A stretch of DNA of 64,000 nt from Amorphophallus konjac (taxonomy: Eukaryota; Streptophyta; Magnoliopsida; Alismatales; Araceae). The notes under the pieces were generated by a model that did not search any database, was not told the origin of the DNA, and saw nothing but the letters and a program-made list of their open reading frames with translations. A program made the translations under genes and the position numbers. Location: the NCBI GenBank assembly GCA_022559845.1, contig CM040124.1, positions 68,285,491 to 68,349,490 on the forward strand, given 5' to 3'. Shown one piece after another: positions 11,545 to 23,381 of the stretch; position 1 is the first letter of the stretch; each line of letters starts with the position of its first letter.

Positions 11545-11846
11545 GTGTTCTTAGAGGAAGGGAGATTGGTTCTCCAGTTGCGAGTGAAGGCACTTCGCTC
11601 GTGTGTACCCTCTGGTTTAGAGGAAGGGAGGTTGGTCCTCCGGTTCTGATCTTGCTGGGACAAGGTCAGGTTCAGATCCTGTGGGTAGCAGGATCGGTGT
11701 TGAGGGATTTGTTCCCTTGTGGCAAGCTGTGCGACAGCGGATGTCTGCAGACTGAGTCTGCTGTGCGTTATATTGCTTAGTGCAAGGAAGCCTTACTCCT
11801 GTGGAGTAAGGGGTGGACGTAGATTACTGTTCGCAATCGAACCACC
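11545..11846 (+). other. copia-2 R/U5 hairpin string with conserved cassette
   Basis: A run of short hairpins, for example GATCCTG/CAGGATC (11675-11695) and GCAGA/TCTGC (11747-11761). It ends in the shared cassette: P1 CCTTACTC/GAGTAAGG (11791-11811), P2 GGTGG/CCACC (11812-11816 with 11842-11846), P3 GATT/AATC (11822-11838). The string recurs in the 3' LTR at 20380-20690, where P1 carries substitutions. Confidence 0.65.
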
Positions 11847-12125
11847 TAAAAAACTCTTTGTCTCCTTTGTGGTTGGGTGCTTGGTCAACTGCTTCTGTGT
11901 GGTTCGTTTCACTGACCTTTTATTATGGTTCAAGCACGTCTGCTGTTCGATCACTTTTCTATTTCAATTCATTCTCGTTTAGTTTCTACTTTGTGTCTCT
12001 CTCTGTGGGCTGTTATGAAAGATTCACTTACTGCTTCTAGGATTTCATCGCTCCTAATTCATATCGCTTTAAATTGGGGAGTGATCTATTCATCCTCCCT
12101 TCTAGCTCACTCTTCGTGCTATCAA

Positions 12126-12138
12126 TTGGTATCAGAGC
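12126..12138 (+). other. copia-2 primer-binding site
   Basis: TTGGTATCAGAGC, complementary to the 3' end of initiator tRNA-Met, begins two bases after the LTR end. It is the usual minus-strand primer site of plant copia elements. Confidence 0.92.
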
Positions 12139-12150
12139 AGGTTACCCTTT

Positions 12151-14255
12151 ATGTGGTCCAACGACCAGGGTAATACTGGATCTAGTGGTCCTCGAAGCTT
12201 CATAGCTGAGGGACAATCTATTAGTCGCCCTCCTTTCATTGATGGTACTAACTATTTCCACTGGAAGAACATGATGGAGGTGTTTATGAGAGCCCAGAGC
12301 CACAAGCTCTGGAGAGTGATCACCGTAGGGCCTTATGAGCTTCCACCAAATGAAGACGCGTGGACGGATGATCACGTCAAACTTTCAACCATCAACTGGT
12401 CGGCCCTGAACATTATACAGTACGCGGTTCACCCTGATGAATACGCCTGGATTTCAGCCTGCAAGACTGCCAAAAAGATGTGGGATGAATTGAAGCTGAT
12501 CTACGAAGGTACATCCCAAGTGAAGGCCACTAAGGTAAACATGCTTACCTCAGAATATGAATTATTTAAAATGAAATCTGAGGAGACGATCACTGAAATG
12601 TTTGCCCAGTTGTCTTTAATTACTAATAGTCTTAATGGGCTTGGGAAACAAATTTCAGAGGGGGACATTGTCAGGAAAGTTCTTAGGTCGCTATCCCCCG
12701 CCTGGCACACTAAGGCCATAGTGATAGAAGAGTCTAGGGACCTGTCGAAAATGACAGTCACTGAACTGATAGGATCCCTAATGACCTACGAGATGAACTT
12801 TAAAAGGAACGGTGAAGGAAGTGAGAAGAAGGGCAAGAACATTGCCCTCAAGGTGTCAACAGTAAAGCTAGCAACAGCAATGGTTGTAGCAGTGGGGAGT
12901 CTGACGACTTGTCAGACCTTGATCAAGAGGAGCAGGCTATGCTCACTCGTCAGTTTCGAAAGTTTTTGAGAACGAAGGGAAAAACTTTTAGAAGGAAAGG
13001 GTCGTATCCCTCTGGTAAGAAGTTTGATTTTAACGGTGATAAAAATAGGAGCACTAAGAAGATTACATGTTATCATTGTAGGAAGACAGGACATATAAAA
13101 GGTGAATGTCCTGATCTCCAGAAGAAGGCCTCCAAGGTGCAGAAGAAGAAATCTCAAGCTATGGTCTGCACGTGGAGTGATGAGGAGGAAGACCCAGAGG
13201 CCAACTCGTCAGAGGAAGACGAAGAAGGAATATGCCTCATGGCCAAAAGTGACGAAGAGGTAACAAATATTTTTGAGAACTTTACAATTGATGATTGGGA
13301 AGATTCCTATGCTGAATTGCTAGCTAAGTTTAATGCTTTAAGTAAAGAGCATAGGATGGTAAAGAGAAAACTGACTGCTGTCACTGAAGAATAGATCCAA
13401 ACTAACGAAGAAAATAAAAAGGCCAAGGAAGAATTAGAAGAATTGAACACTCTCAGAAAAGAAAATGATGAACTTAAATCAAAGCTTCAAGAGAGTCAAA
13501 GTGAAAACAACTTAATCATTGAGATGAACGAAGTTGTTAAGAAAGTGAATTTTGAACTCCTGAAAAATTGTGAAAAATTGCAGGAAGAGCTAGAAGAAAA
13601 ATAAAAAACTCTAGAAAAATTTGTTCAGGGAAAGTCGAACTTAGAAACTCTGTTGGGTACTAGAGTTAATTTCAATAAGGAAGGATTGGGCTACAATTCG
13701 GCACAGAAAAGACCATTTGAATTCAAAACTACAACATTTTGCCCAACTAAAGGGAAAGAAAAATTGGACACACCATCCAGTTCTAACAATGTTCAAAATG
13801 TTCAACATCCAAAGGAAAACTCAACAAACAATACTGGACGACAATCTAAAATAGGAATGAACTTCGTGAAGCAACCTACTATGCCCATTCACCAGAACAA
13901 GAGCAGGTCAAGCTATGTGAGTCAAAACAGAAACTTCAACTTCTATAACAGAATGGGTCAGTACAAAACAAACTGGGGAGGTCCTGCATATTCACAAAAT
14001 TTTTTTAGTAAACCAAACTCCTCTAGACAGTTTGGGTACAGCAGATACCCGAGGAATGTTCAGTCCACCAACAGGAACAGGTTCAACATCAATAAATCAA
14101 GTGGACAGAACTTGAGTCATAACTTCAATAAAATTGCAAATAGAGTACAAACCAAAAACACCATGAGACAAGTATGGATTCCAAAGTGCTTGCTTAGAGA
14201 ATTGAATAATGTTTTTGGACCCAACCTATCTTGGGTTCCAAACCACTTTGCTTAA
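12151..14255 (+). pseudogene. copia-2 gag (broken)
   Basis: It starts at the first ATG after the primer site. The N-terminal half is the copia Gag domain (PPFIDGTNYFHWK, KKMWDELKLIYEGTSQ, ELIGSLMTYEM). Near 12860 the frame changes and continues with an acidic stretch, one CCHC knuckle (CYHCRKTGHIKGEC, about 13068-13109), an acidic block ending in GICLMAKSDEE and a coiled-coil segment. TAG at 13392-13394 and a TAA near 13602 interrupt it; the rest of the frame, asparagine- and serine-rich, reaches QVWIPKCLLREL and stops at 14253-14255. Gag forms the particle and packages the RNA. With a frameshift and two stops this copy cannot make full-length Gag. The layout matches SIRE/Maximus-type elements. 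Confidence 0.9.
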
Positions 14256-14257
14256 TT

Positions 14258-17200
14258 TGCTCCATGCAGGTTTGCCTAGCAGCCGAGAACAACAAGTGAT
14301 ATCTAGATAGCGGCTGCTCCAGGCACATGACAGGTGACCGATCCAAATTCAGCAAGCTGGAGATGAAGGTAGGGGGTCTGGTCAAGTTTGGGGGGAAGAA
14401 CAGAGGTAAAATAGTTGGCATTGGAACAGTTGGTAAGTCCCCCACTACCACTATTGAGAAAGTTCTTCTAGTGGAAGGTCTACAACACAATTTGATCAGC
14501 ATTAGTCAGCTATGTGACAAGGGTCACAGAGTTGTGTTTGATAATGATTCATGCAAAATTCTAGAAATAAATTCTGATAATGTGAAGTTTGTAGCCAATA
14601 GGGTCAATAACGTCTACACTGTGGACTTAGATGATAAATTTGAGTTAAATATCTGTTTATTTATTGATTTTGAAAATAATGCTTTCAATTGGCATAGGCG
14701 CTTAGGTCATGCTAGCTACACTACCTTAAATAAATTGGTGAAATTTGATCTGGTTAAAGGTTTATCCAAAATACAATTCAACTCAAATTTAAAAATTTGT
14801 GATGCCTGTGCTCTAGGCAAACAGACTCGAAAGTCTTTTAAACTAAGATCTGAGCCATTATCTTCTAGACCATTGGAACTCCTTCATATGGATCTCTTCG
14901 GTCCTACTAGAACTCAGAGTCTTAATGGCAGTAGGTTTGGTTATGTGATTATTGATGACCACTTTAGATTTTCATGGATCTTTTTCTTAGCTAACAAAAG
15001 GTTGCTTTTCAAAATTCAAACAGTTTTTCAATAAGGTCAAACAAGAAGGAAAACATAAAATTTGTTCAATTCAATCTGACCATGGAGGTAAGTTTGAAAA
15101 CTCCATGTTTTCTGATCTTTGTGAAACTGAGGGACTAATGCACTAGTTTTCTTCTCCCAGGACACCGGAGCAGAATGGAATTATCGAGAGAAGAAATCGA
15201 ACCATTGTGGAAATGGCTCGAACTATGCTGATCGAGAGTCAGCTACCAAGGAAGTTTTGGGCAGAGGCTGCCAATACATCAACTTATACAATCAATAGGG
15301 CCATGGTAAGATCAGTTCACAAGAAAACTCCTTATGAGTTATTGAAAGGTAAGAAACCAAACTTGGCTCATTTCAGAATTTTTGGTGCTAAATGTTTTAT
15401 CCATAATAATGACAAGAAGGACCTAGATAAATTTGATGCTAAAAGCTGTCCTGGAATATTTTTAGGATACTCTGAAGTTTCTAGAGCATATAGGGTTTTT
15501 AACATTGCTGAACAGAAAATTAAAGAGTCTCTACATGTCATTTTTGATGAAACAAAAGGTGCTACTAATATTGAAAATGATGACAGGGAGTCAAAGCATG
15601 ATGGAGAATTCCTAGAAGATAAAGAAGAAAAGGAGTTTCAGCCAAATGAAACACCAGACGATCCCAATCAGGTAAGGCCAGCTGAAACAAGTGAGTCTTC
15701 AATAAATGTTAGATTTCTAAAAGACCATCCTGTCCAAAACATCGTAGGAGATTTGAATGATCCCCCTAGGACAAGATCTCATTTTAGAAATGTTCAAAAT
15801 CAAGACCTAGTTGCCTTGGTCTCACAAATAGAACCCAAAAATGTTGAAGAAGCTTTAAAAGATGAAGGTTGGGTTAATGCAATGAATGAGGAACTAGGAC
15901 AGTTTGAACGAAACGATGTGTGGTAGCTAGTTCCAATACCAGAAAATACTAATGTCATAGGAACTAAGTGGGTGTTTAAGAATAAAATGAATGAAGATGG
16001 AATCATTTCCAGAAATGAAGCCAGACTAGTATCCAAGGGCTACTGTCAGGAATTTGGTGTTGATTTCGATGAATCCTATGCACCTGTTGCTAGGATGGAA
16101 GCGATTAGGATTTTACTGGCTTTCGCTTGCTCTAAAAATATAAAACTTCAACAAATGGACGTTAAGAGTGCATTTTTAAATAGAATTATCAAAGAGGAAG
16201 TTTTTGTTGAGCAACCTCCCGGATTTCAATTTTCTCCCCAGCCTAACCAAGTTTTCAGGTTGAATAAAGCCCTGTACGGTCTAAAGCAGGATCCCCGAGC
16301 CTGGTATGAGAGACTGACAGAATTTCTGATCAGCAAGGGCTACCACAGAGGTAAGGTGGATCAAACCTTATTTACCAAGAGTTCGAATAAGGACCTAATC
16401 ATAGTTCAAGTATATGTAGATGACATTGTCTTCGGTTCAACAAGTATTGAACTATGCAATGAATTCTCTCAATTGATGTCTGCTGAGTTTGAAATGAGTT
16501 TGGTAGGTGAATTAAAGTATTTCCTTGGCTTGCAGGTACAACGGTTAGAGGATGGATGCTTCATCAACCAGACCAAGTATACATTGGACATTCTCAAGAG
16601 GTTTGGCATGAGTAATCTGAAACACATCACAACACCAATAGGTACCAACACCTCATTGGATGCAGATGAATCAGGTAAAGAAGTTGATACAAAACTATAC
16701 CGAGGTATGATTGGATCCTTGCTCTACTTAACTGCCTCGAGACCTGATATACAATTCAGTGTAGGAATGTGTGCTAGGTATCAATCTAGACCCACTGAAT
16801 TACACTTAGCAGCTGTAAAAAGAATTTTTAGATACCTATCTACTGCACACACCCTAGGCTTATGGTTTCCTGCATCACACACTTTAGATCTTGTTGCTTA
16901 TACAGATGCTAATTATGCTGGGTGTAAGTTAGATAGAAAAAGCACTAGTGGTCATTGTGAATTTCTAGGTGGGTGTTTAGTCTCTGGGGGTTCCAAGAAG
17001 CAACACTCAGTGGCCCTCTCTACTACAGAGGCTGAGTACGTAGCTGCAGGGAGTTGTGGTACATAAGTCATTTGGAGCAAACACCAACTTCAGGACTACA
17101 AAGTAGACCTGGAGTGCACACCTATACAGTGTGACAATACTAGTGCCATCAATCTAGCCAAGAATCCTATTTTACATTCTCGAACCAAACACATTGAAAT

Positions 17201-17354
17201 AAGACATCATTTTATTAGGGATGAGGTTTCCAAAAGAAATTTTGAACTAATCCATGTAGGCACTGCAAACCAAATAGCTGACATCTTCACTAAGCCACTG
17301 GATAATGAAAAATTCACTTCCTTGAGAAGAGAGTTAGGCATTTTTAAATCTTAG
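14258..17354 (+). pseudogene. copia-2 pol (broken): protease, integrase, RT, RNase H
   Basis: Domains follow copia order. Protease has the DSGCSRHMTG active-site block, preceded by TGA at 14297-14299 where a tryptophan codon is expected. Next come the pre-integrase HHCC finger (WHRRLGHAS, CDACALGKQTRKSF) and integrase core (HMDLFGP, SDHGGKF, ERRNRT), with a frame change near 15000 and a TAG inside the core near 15145. RT carries YVDDIVFGS and KALYGLKQDPRAWYERL after TAG at 15924-15926. RNase H shows YTDANYAG and STTEAEYVA, is cut by TAA at 17064-17066, and the frame ends at 17352-17354. At least four stops and one frameshift make it non-functional, though catalytic residues are mostly kept. 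Confidence 0.93.
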
Positions 17355-18982
17355 CTTCATGAATAAAATGCCCTCATGTTTTTGACTTACACTTACACTC
17401 TCATGAATCAAATGCTTTGCTTCCATGAATAATTTTTTTTTCTCTAAGCTCTTAACCACTCAGCATGAGTATGTCTGCTTACCATGTCATAATGTGAGGG
17501 GGAGTCCTGTCTATGTTCATACGCTAGCTGTTAAGCTGAGGGGTCTGTGCATTTGCATATACTGCATGCGCCATATATGTATAACAGATCATTGAGTGAG
17601 GGGGAGTTGTCTCTGAGAATGAGTGTTTGCTCTTATAAATTGTTATATTTTGTGAGGGGAGCTGGTTAGCATGTGAGAGATGTATGTTGCTGTTGCATCT
17701 TATGAAAGCCTTAATACAGTTATTCACAGCAAGTAGAATCCCATGCGTGTTTTAAATTCTTAAGTCTGAACCACTAAAGCTTAGCTAGAATCTTTTATCT
17801 CATAATTTAGTAGTGACTTGGATAAGGTGTTTGAAGTATATCTCCTTACACATTTCATGATCTTGGAACAAGCTAAACTTATATGTCATGAACTCTGCTA
17901 AAAACTTGAAACCTAGACCTCAAGGATCTCATTCCTTAAGAATCAGTGTTTCTGGTAGGTATTGGTTTCAAACACTTCATATTAAAAAAAAATTCAAGGG
18001 ATAAAAACAAAACAAAAATTTATTTGCTGAGAGCAATGATCTGATCACCGAGAAACTGAGTGTTTCATCAAAGAGAAATGAAAACTTTCCTTAGTCATGA
18101 GGTGTCAGATTATCTCTGTTAAGAAGTGAAAATTTTTGATAATGACAAAGCAATGGTAATAAATTGGTGAGTAACTGGGGAGTCTGGCCTCCGATCAAGG
18201 TGTCTCCTCACGTAAAAAGTCACAATTACTAACTCTGTTCTCTAAAAAGAGAGGTAATATGGTTTTCACATTGAGTAACTGGGGAGTCCGGCCTCTAATC
18301 AAGGTGTCTCCTTAATGTCAAAGATGTGATTTACCAATTTACTTAGTGCTCTATATACTACTTCTTAAAGAAAAATATGGTTTACTAAAATCCCTCATGT
18401 TGTGCGAGTTTGTGGATTGTTTGTCCTCAATACTTCAAGTACACTTGTTTCTGAGGATCAGTCTCTTGCAGTCTATCTCGTATAGTTTTGATCAGATCTT
18501 TCTTGGCATATCTGTACACTCTTGCTTCCTCATCATATCTTCTGTACGCAGATAAACTTCACTTTCTCTTCTAAGTCCTTCTTGATAACTTGATTTGAAG
18601 AATCTACACTTGTTTTAGTGACCCACTTAATCTTTTAAGATATGATCATGGGTTATTCTCACTGTGAACATATTGCGTTTTCCTCTCCACTCTCCAACGG
18701 CTGCATATCTCTTTCCTCTCCTTTTGATGATGTCAAAGGGGGAGAGGGTGAGTCAAGTTTAAAGGGGAGAGGGTGAGGGTGAGTCAAGTTTAAGGGGGAG
18801 AGAGTCAAGAGGAGGAGAGTCATGATAGGGAGAGACATGTTTTGCATCTAAGGGGGAGAGACAGGAGGAAGAGTCATATGGTGGAGAGAGTGTCTTGCAT
18901 TGGCAGCCTTTAGTGTGCTTACTGCTTGATCACTATACTTTGATTGTATTGACATAAATTGACTCATAGTGTTGCCATCATC
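17355..18982 (+). other. copia-2 3' non-coding region with repeated purine tracts and hairpin boxes
   Basis: No envelope-like or other gene is recognisable. The region carries many GGGGGAG tracts (about 17499, 17601 and several between 18735 and 18860) besides the true polypurine tract. From 18060 to 18320 it holds a conserved hairpin and two copies of an AGTAACTGGGGAGT box also found in the pol-less copia element at 46740-47031. Confidence 0.75.
18062..18320 (+). other. Conserved hairpin and twin box in copia-2 3' region
   Basis: Hairpin TTTCAT/ATGAAA (18063-18068 with 18078-18083). Box 1 (18169-18220) folds as GGAG/CTCC around CCT/AGG (18179-18207). Box 2 (from 18273) repeats it about 104 bases later. 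Confidence 0.6.
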
Positions 18983-18996
18983 AATAAGGGGGAGAT
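18983..18996 (+). other. copia-2 polypurine tract
   Basis: AATAAGGGGGAGAT immediately precedes the 3' LTR start at 18997. The copy before the 5' LTR is at about 10148-10161. Confidence 0.85.
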
Positions 18997-20960
18997 TATT
19001 GCACTCCTACAATTTTGATGATGTCTCACACTATAAGTCAATCTTGATAATCTATATCAATACACTCCACTTATTCATTTTTTCAGATACGGCATTCTCT
19101 AGTTCTACTCAGATAGTCCGTGCATACTTAGTACATCCTGCATTGCATCCGTACATATGCTGCTTTTTCAATTGAGTAGAGTCTGTGCATGCAAGCATCT
19201 AGTCGGTGCAATCTTAGTTGCAGCACGTGACTAAGTCGCTGCATTGTTTGTTCATGCATTAGTCAAGTCGGTGCAATTCTCGCACCGTGCACATAAAGTC
19301 CATGCACATTTAAAGTCTGTGCACTCTTTCTTGCCTAGTCCATGCATAAGAAGCTATAGGTATAACATCGGTGCAAGCTTTGGCTCGCATTAGTCGGTGC
19401 ATACTCTGCACACATCAAGTCAGTGCATTCGATGTCTGCACACACATACGAGGTCGGTGCAAATGTATTTTATGCATGATCAACGTCGGTGCAATTTCTT
19501 GTCTTAGGCATGATTTTAGTCTATGCACTGTTCCAGTCCTGAGTAATTATGTCCGTGCATGTTTGTGTTACGAAGCATTTTAAGTCTGTGCAAGTCTTAC
19601 ATTATCTTACCCATACTAAGTCGGTGCAGGGTTCATTTTGTGCTAAACAGGTCAGTGCACATCCTTTTGTCTTGCATATCTTCTATTATGCACATCACAA
19701 TCTGTGCAGTCTTTCTTGTAGAAGGCATGTTAGTGTCTGTGCTTTGTTTTATCTTGTGTAATAATACTCGTACAATCTTTGCATTGGATTGCATAAGGTC
19801 GGTGCAATCTTTGTTCATGCACGCATTAAGGCCTGTGCATGTCTTGGCTTATGCTCAATCAAGGTCTGTGCATGCTCGTGATCAGTGTAGCTTCCACTAA
19901 TGTCTTCTTTTGCTTGGCAGGTCTGTCACCTGGTCGAGCAGGTGTTCGGCGAACCCAAAACCAGTGAGGGTACTCCACGTGGAAGTCAATGTACCAGGTC
20001 TAAGGGCTCCTGATCCGAGGGAACAAAGAGAAAGGATGATCCTATCACGTGGAATCGAAAAGGGATCAGCTCTGCCAGAAGGAATGGGCGGGAATCGTGT
20101 TAACCACACGCCTCCTTCTAGCTATAAAAGAGGTCGAAGGCTGCAAGAGAAAGCTACTAAAGAATAGAAAAAGAAAGAGAGCATCTGCAGCCACTGAAGG
20201 ATTTCCCTATATGAGAGAAGTGCCTGAAGTGTTTGAGTGATCATTGTTGGGTTTTAGAGCTTGGAAGATTACTTCTCTGGAAGCTACATTTTCGATGTTT
20301 TGAGTGATTGATTTCTTCTCATTTCTTCGTTTTCAAGTTGTTTCTCCAATTTCTTATATACTATCTTGTTACCCTCTAAGTGTTCTTAGAGAAAGGGAGA
20401 TTGGTTCTCCAGTTGCGAGTGAAGGCACTTTGCTCGTGTGTACCCTCTGGTTTAGAGGAAGGGAGGTTGGTCCTTCGGTTCTGATCTTGCTGGGACAAGG
20501 TCAGGTTCAGATCCTGTGGGTAGCAGGATCAGTGTTGAGGGATTTGTTCCCTTGTGGCAAACTGTGCGATAGTAAATGTCTGCAGACTGAGTCTGCTGTG
20601 CGTTATATTGCTTAGTGCAAGGAAGCATTACTCCTGTGGAATAAGGGGTGGACATAGATTGCTGTTCGTAATCGAACCACCTAAAAAACTCTTTGTCTCC
20701 TTTGTGGTTGGGTGCTTGGTCGACTGCATCTGTGTGTTTCGCTTCGCTGACCTTTTATTGTGGTTCAAGCACATCTGCTGTTCGATCACTTTTCTATTTC
20801 AATTCATTCTCGTTTAGTTTCTACTTAGTGTCTCTCTCTGTGGGCTGTTCTGAAAGATTCACTTACTGCTTCTAGGATTTCATCGCTCCTAATTCATATC
20901 GCTTTAAATTGGGGAGTGATCTATTCATCCCCCCCTTCTAGCTCACTTTTCGTGCTATCA
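18997..20960 (+). mobile_element. copia-2 3' LTR
   Basis: Near-identical to 10162-12124 through U3 words, promoter and U5, ending GCTATCA at 20960. After it the sequence changes to an inverted gypsy LTR fragment. Point differences from the 5' LTR are scattered, some at CG sites (CCACGTGG here versus CCATGTGG there). Confidence 0.9.
19975..20129 (+). promoter_or_regulatory. copia-2 3' LTR promoter copy
   Basis: CCACGTGG at 19975-19982, TCACGTGG at 20045-20052, TATAAAA at 20123-20129. Confidence 0.7.
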
Positions 20961-21945
20961 GTGACTAGTTGGGGTCGCGCTCGTCAGCGCGGGTCCAACA
21001 GCCCCCTACCACGTGTGCACACACAGACCATGCATCCCAGGTCTGGGCCTCTGACTGGTTTTCCTCTCAGCCAGACTCTGGCCGCAAGACGTGGGGCCCA
21101 ACGAAAACTAGTCTAAAAGCCATCTCTCGGGGTAGCCTCGCCACCACTCCCTGGTGGGACCACTCGCGTGTCGGAAGGCTACGACTAGTGGGGAGTCACT
21201 GGTGTGACCACTCTCCAAGGAGAAACTCTGAGAAACACGCACGCACCTTGCACGAAAGTCGAGAAGGACCAAGTGGCGACGAGCCACTGGAGTCTGGACG
21301 ATCCTCAAGACTCACTAAATCTAACGGTCATTGAGTCATGAGACTCGGGGTCAAGACCGTCGTACGTAACAGCACAAGGCCGTCAATCTGGCCTAATCCC
21401 TAGGTTTAAAACCACGATCGCATGAATACCGAGGCAACTCACGCGCCGTCAAGACCATTCCCTCAGGAAGGGAACTCCGAAGCCTTCCAGCCCCAGGCTG
21501 GACAGCTGGACTCATAGTCCAAGGCCACACACACGGCCCACGCAGAAAGCACTAAAGCATGATTCCCAAGGTAGCTCACAAGCCGCCACGCTGATTCCCC
21601 ATCCCATGGAAAAGCGGGAAGGCTGGGAACTAGACTCGCAATCCAAGGCCAAACACTTGGCCCACTCGGGAACCATCTTCCGAAGAAACCCACGACATGC
21701 GGGGGAACCCCACCGCACTCACACCAATACACGGTGACTCGATCGAGCGTAACACAAAGCCCGAAACACACACACCTACGGGCACACTAGTCGAGGTAAC
21801 ACGGCACCTCTAGACACCCCAAAAACACAGACACGGAACCCACGGGGTGTCCGGGACACTCACGAGGCCGACTGCAACTCACGGGAACCACGGTCAAAGA
21901 TAAACGGGACTGCAAACCAGTCGGTGCAGCCCAAGGTCTGGCGGT
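20961..21945 (-). mobile_element. Inverted, diverged gypsy-2-family LTR fragment
   Basis: The reverse complement matches the gypsy-2 LTR with divergence: ATGGTCTG...GTGCACAC, GGACCCGCGCTGACGAGC and CCACTAGTCGNAGCCTTC occur in the same order as at 22210-22440. It is bounded by the copia-2 3' LTR on one side and the gypsy-2 target-site duplication on the other, so gypsy-2 inserted into or beside an older relative lying in the opposite direction. Confidence 0.75.
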
Positions 21946-21950
21946 CCAAC
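21946..21950. repeat. gypsy-2 target-site duplication, left
   Basis: CCAAC, repeated exactly after the 3' LTR at 29260-29264. Confidence 0.88.
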
Positions 21951-23186
21951 TGTGATGTCCCAAGTTTTTTGGATCCTTCTTTTTGGGTCCTGGATCTGGT
22001 TTCTCGGAGCATCTGGCTCCGTTGTGTCCGAAATTTCGCCCGGGGGTCCCCGGAGAATCAGTTACCTTGGTAGGGGTGCCGCGTGACTTGAGGGACGGTC
22101 GGACCTCGTACGTTTCCCCGGCATCCGTACCTACCATTTGGTTACCGAGAGTCTGTGTTAGTGTGTTAGTCGGTGGTTTCCGTGAGTCAAGTCTCACCTC
22201 CGGTGATACGTCCACTAGTCGCAGCCTTCTTACGGCACGCGGTGCTGACCCACCTGGGAGTGGTAGAGCGGCTGACCCGAGAGAGACGGTGAGTAGACTG
22301 GTTACCGTAGGGCCCCTGCGTACAGCCGAGTCCGGGCTTAGGGGGAATTACCAGCTAGAGGATAGGCCTAGGGCGTATGGTCTGAGTGTGCACACGGGGC
22401 TGAGGGTTTCGGACCCGCGCTGACGAGCACGACCTCAGCTAGTCCTTGTTTTGTGGTACTAGTTACTGTGTGTGTTTGAGTCTCGTGCCCGAGGCGTTGT
22501 AGCTAGACACTTGTGACGCGGTGTAAGACGTCAGGGGACGCATCCGGTCGTCCTTCAAGTGGGTGGTGCTCTTGTTTGCTGGCAGGCATAGACTCGAGTT
22601 TTGTCGGACCTAGGTTTTATGGTACGGTACTGTAGAACAGGCGGCTTTTTCCATTTAGCTACGTCAGCGTGTAGTTCTACCGTACTTCTGCTAGGTGGTG
22701 TTACCTTCCGTGGTTGCTTGCGCCTTATAGCCATTTTTCTCATTGTGCAGTGGGGGTCCAGGGGATCCCTACTGGGCCAATGAAATGAGGCTCACCCCTT
22801 CTTTTCAAGTGAGGCGGGGTCATCGAGAGGTGCGGCCGAGTTTCAGCATGGTTCTTCTAGCCAGGGTTAGTCGCCAGTCTGCCAGAGCCGGGGGATGCCC
22901 CGCGTAGTTGTACGCCCGGGGATGCCCCGTGTAGTTATACTTTTTCTTTTTATTGATTGTACTTTATTTGGACATGAGACTCTGTGGACCTTGTAGCAGT
23001 TTATTTATTTATATTATGCTGTGCATTTTATTTTAGATTATTGTGCTATCTCTGTAGTTGCTTCAGCTTCTCTTGTGCTCCCACACCATCCCTTTTTACC
23101 CTTCCGAGTCTTCGGGCTCATGGGTTGGCGGGCCGAGATTCGAGACGCGCCAGTTCCTTTCCGGTACTCGGATCCTGGGTCGTCAC
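21951..23186 (+). mobile_element. gypsy-2 5' LTR (internally deleted)
   Basis: It matches the 3' LTR at both ends but lacks about 1.2 kb corresponding to 26890-28106. The last base(s) of the LTR and the primer site are also lost at the 23186 junction. Confidence 0.88.
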
Positions 23187-23381
23187 CCGCAGAGACCGCG
23201 TCAGCCGCACGAGTTCCAGCAGCAGCAGCAGCAGTTTTAGCCCCAGCAGATGTCGTCGCAGCCGCAGCAGTACCTGCAGCAGGGTCAGTATCCTCAGTTG
23301 ACTCGGTCAGCTACCACGGGGAGGCAGAGAGCCCGAGGTAGAGTTACCCACATTACCAGAGCAGAGGCTGAGGCGTCCTAG
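23187..23381 (+). pseudogene. gypsy-2 gag C-terminal remnant
   Basis: In the pol frame the segment reads a glutamine/proline-rich tail (PQRPRQPHEF followed by glutamines) and RVTHITRAEAEAS, a typical run-up to protease in this family. TAG stops fall at about 23238-23240 and 23379-23381. Capsid and zinc-knuckle regions are absent, removed together with the primer site. Confidence 0.75.

Larger units (their letters stand above)
10162..12124 (+). mobile_element. copia-2 5' LTR
   Basis: It starts TATTGTACTCC (sister families start TGTTGTGCCCC) and ends GCTATCA just before the primer site. U3 (about 10280-11040) holds roughly 25 copies of GTCGGTGCA/GTCTGTGCA words. A CACGTG-TATA promoter follows at 11140-11294, then a hairpin-rich R/U5. 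Confidence 0.88.
10076..20960 (+). mobile_element. copia-2: SIRE/Maximus-like element with atypical 5' flank
   Basis: This unit holds two LTRs of 1963 and 1964 bp by my reading, a tRNA-Met type primer site, gag, pol and a polypurine tract. It differs from a simple insertion: the first 86 bases (10076-10161) copy the end of its own internal region, including a polypurine tract (compare 18910-18996), so the 5' LTR sits where a 3' LTR should be. An LTR-internal-LTR-internal-LTR tandem, later truncated on the left, would explain this. No target-site duplication is visible. All reading frames are broken. Confidence 0.85.
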
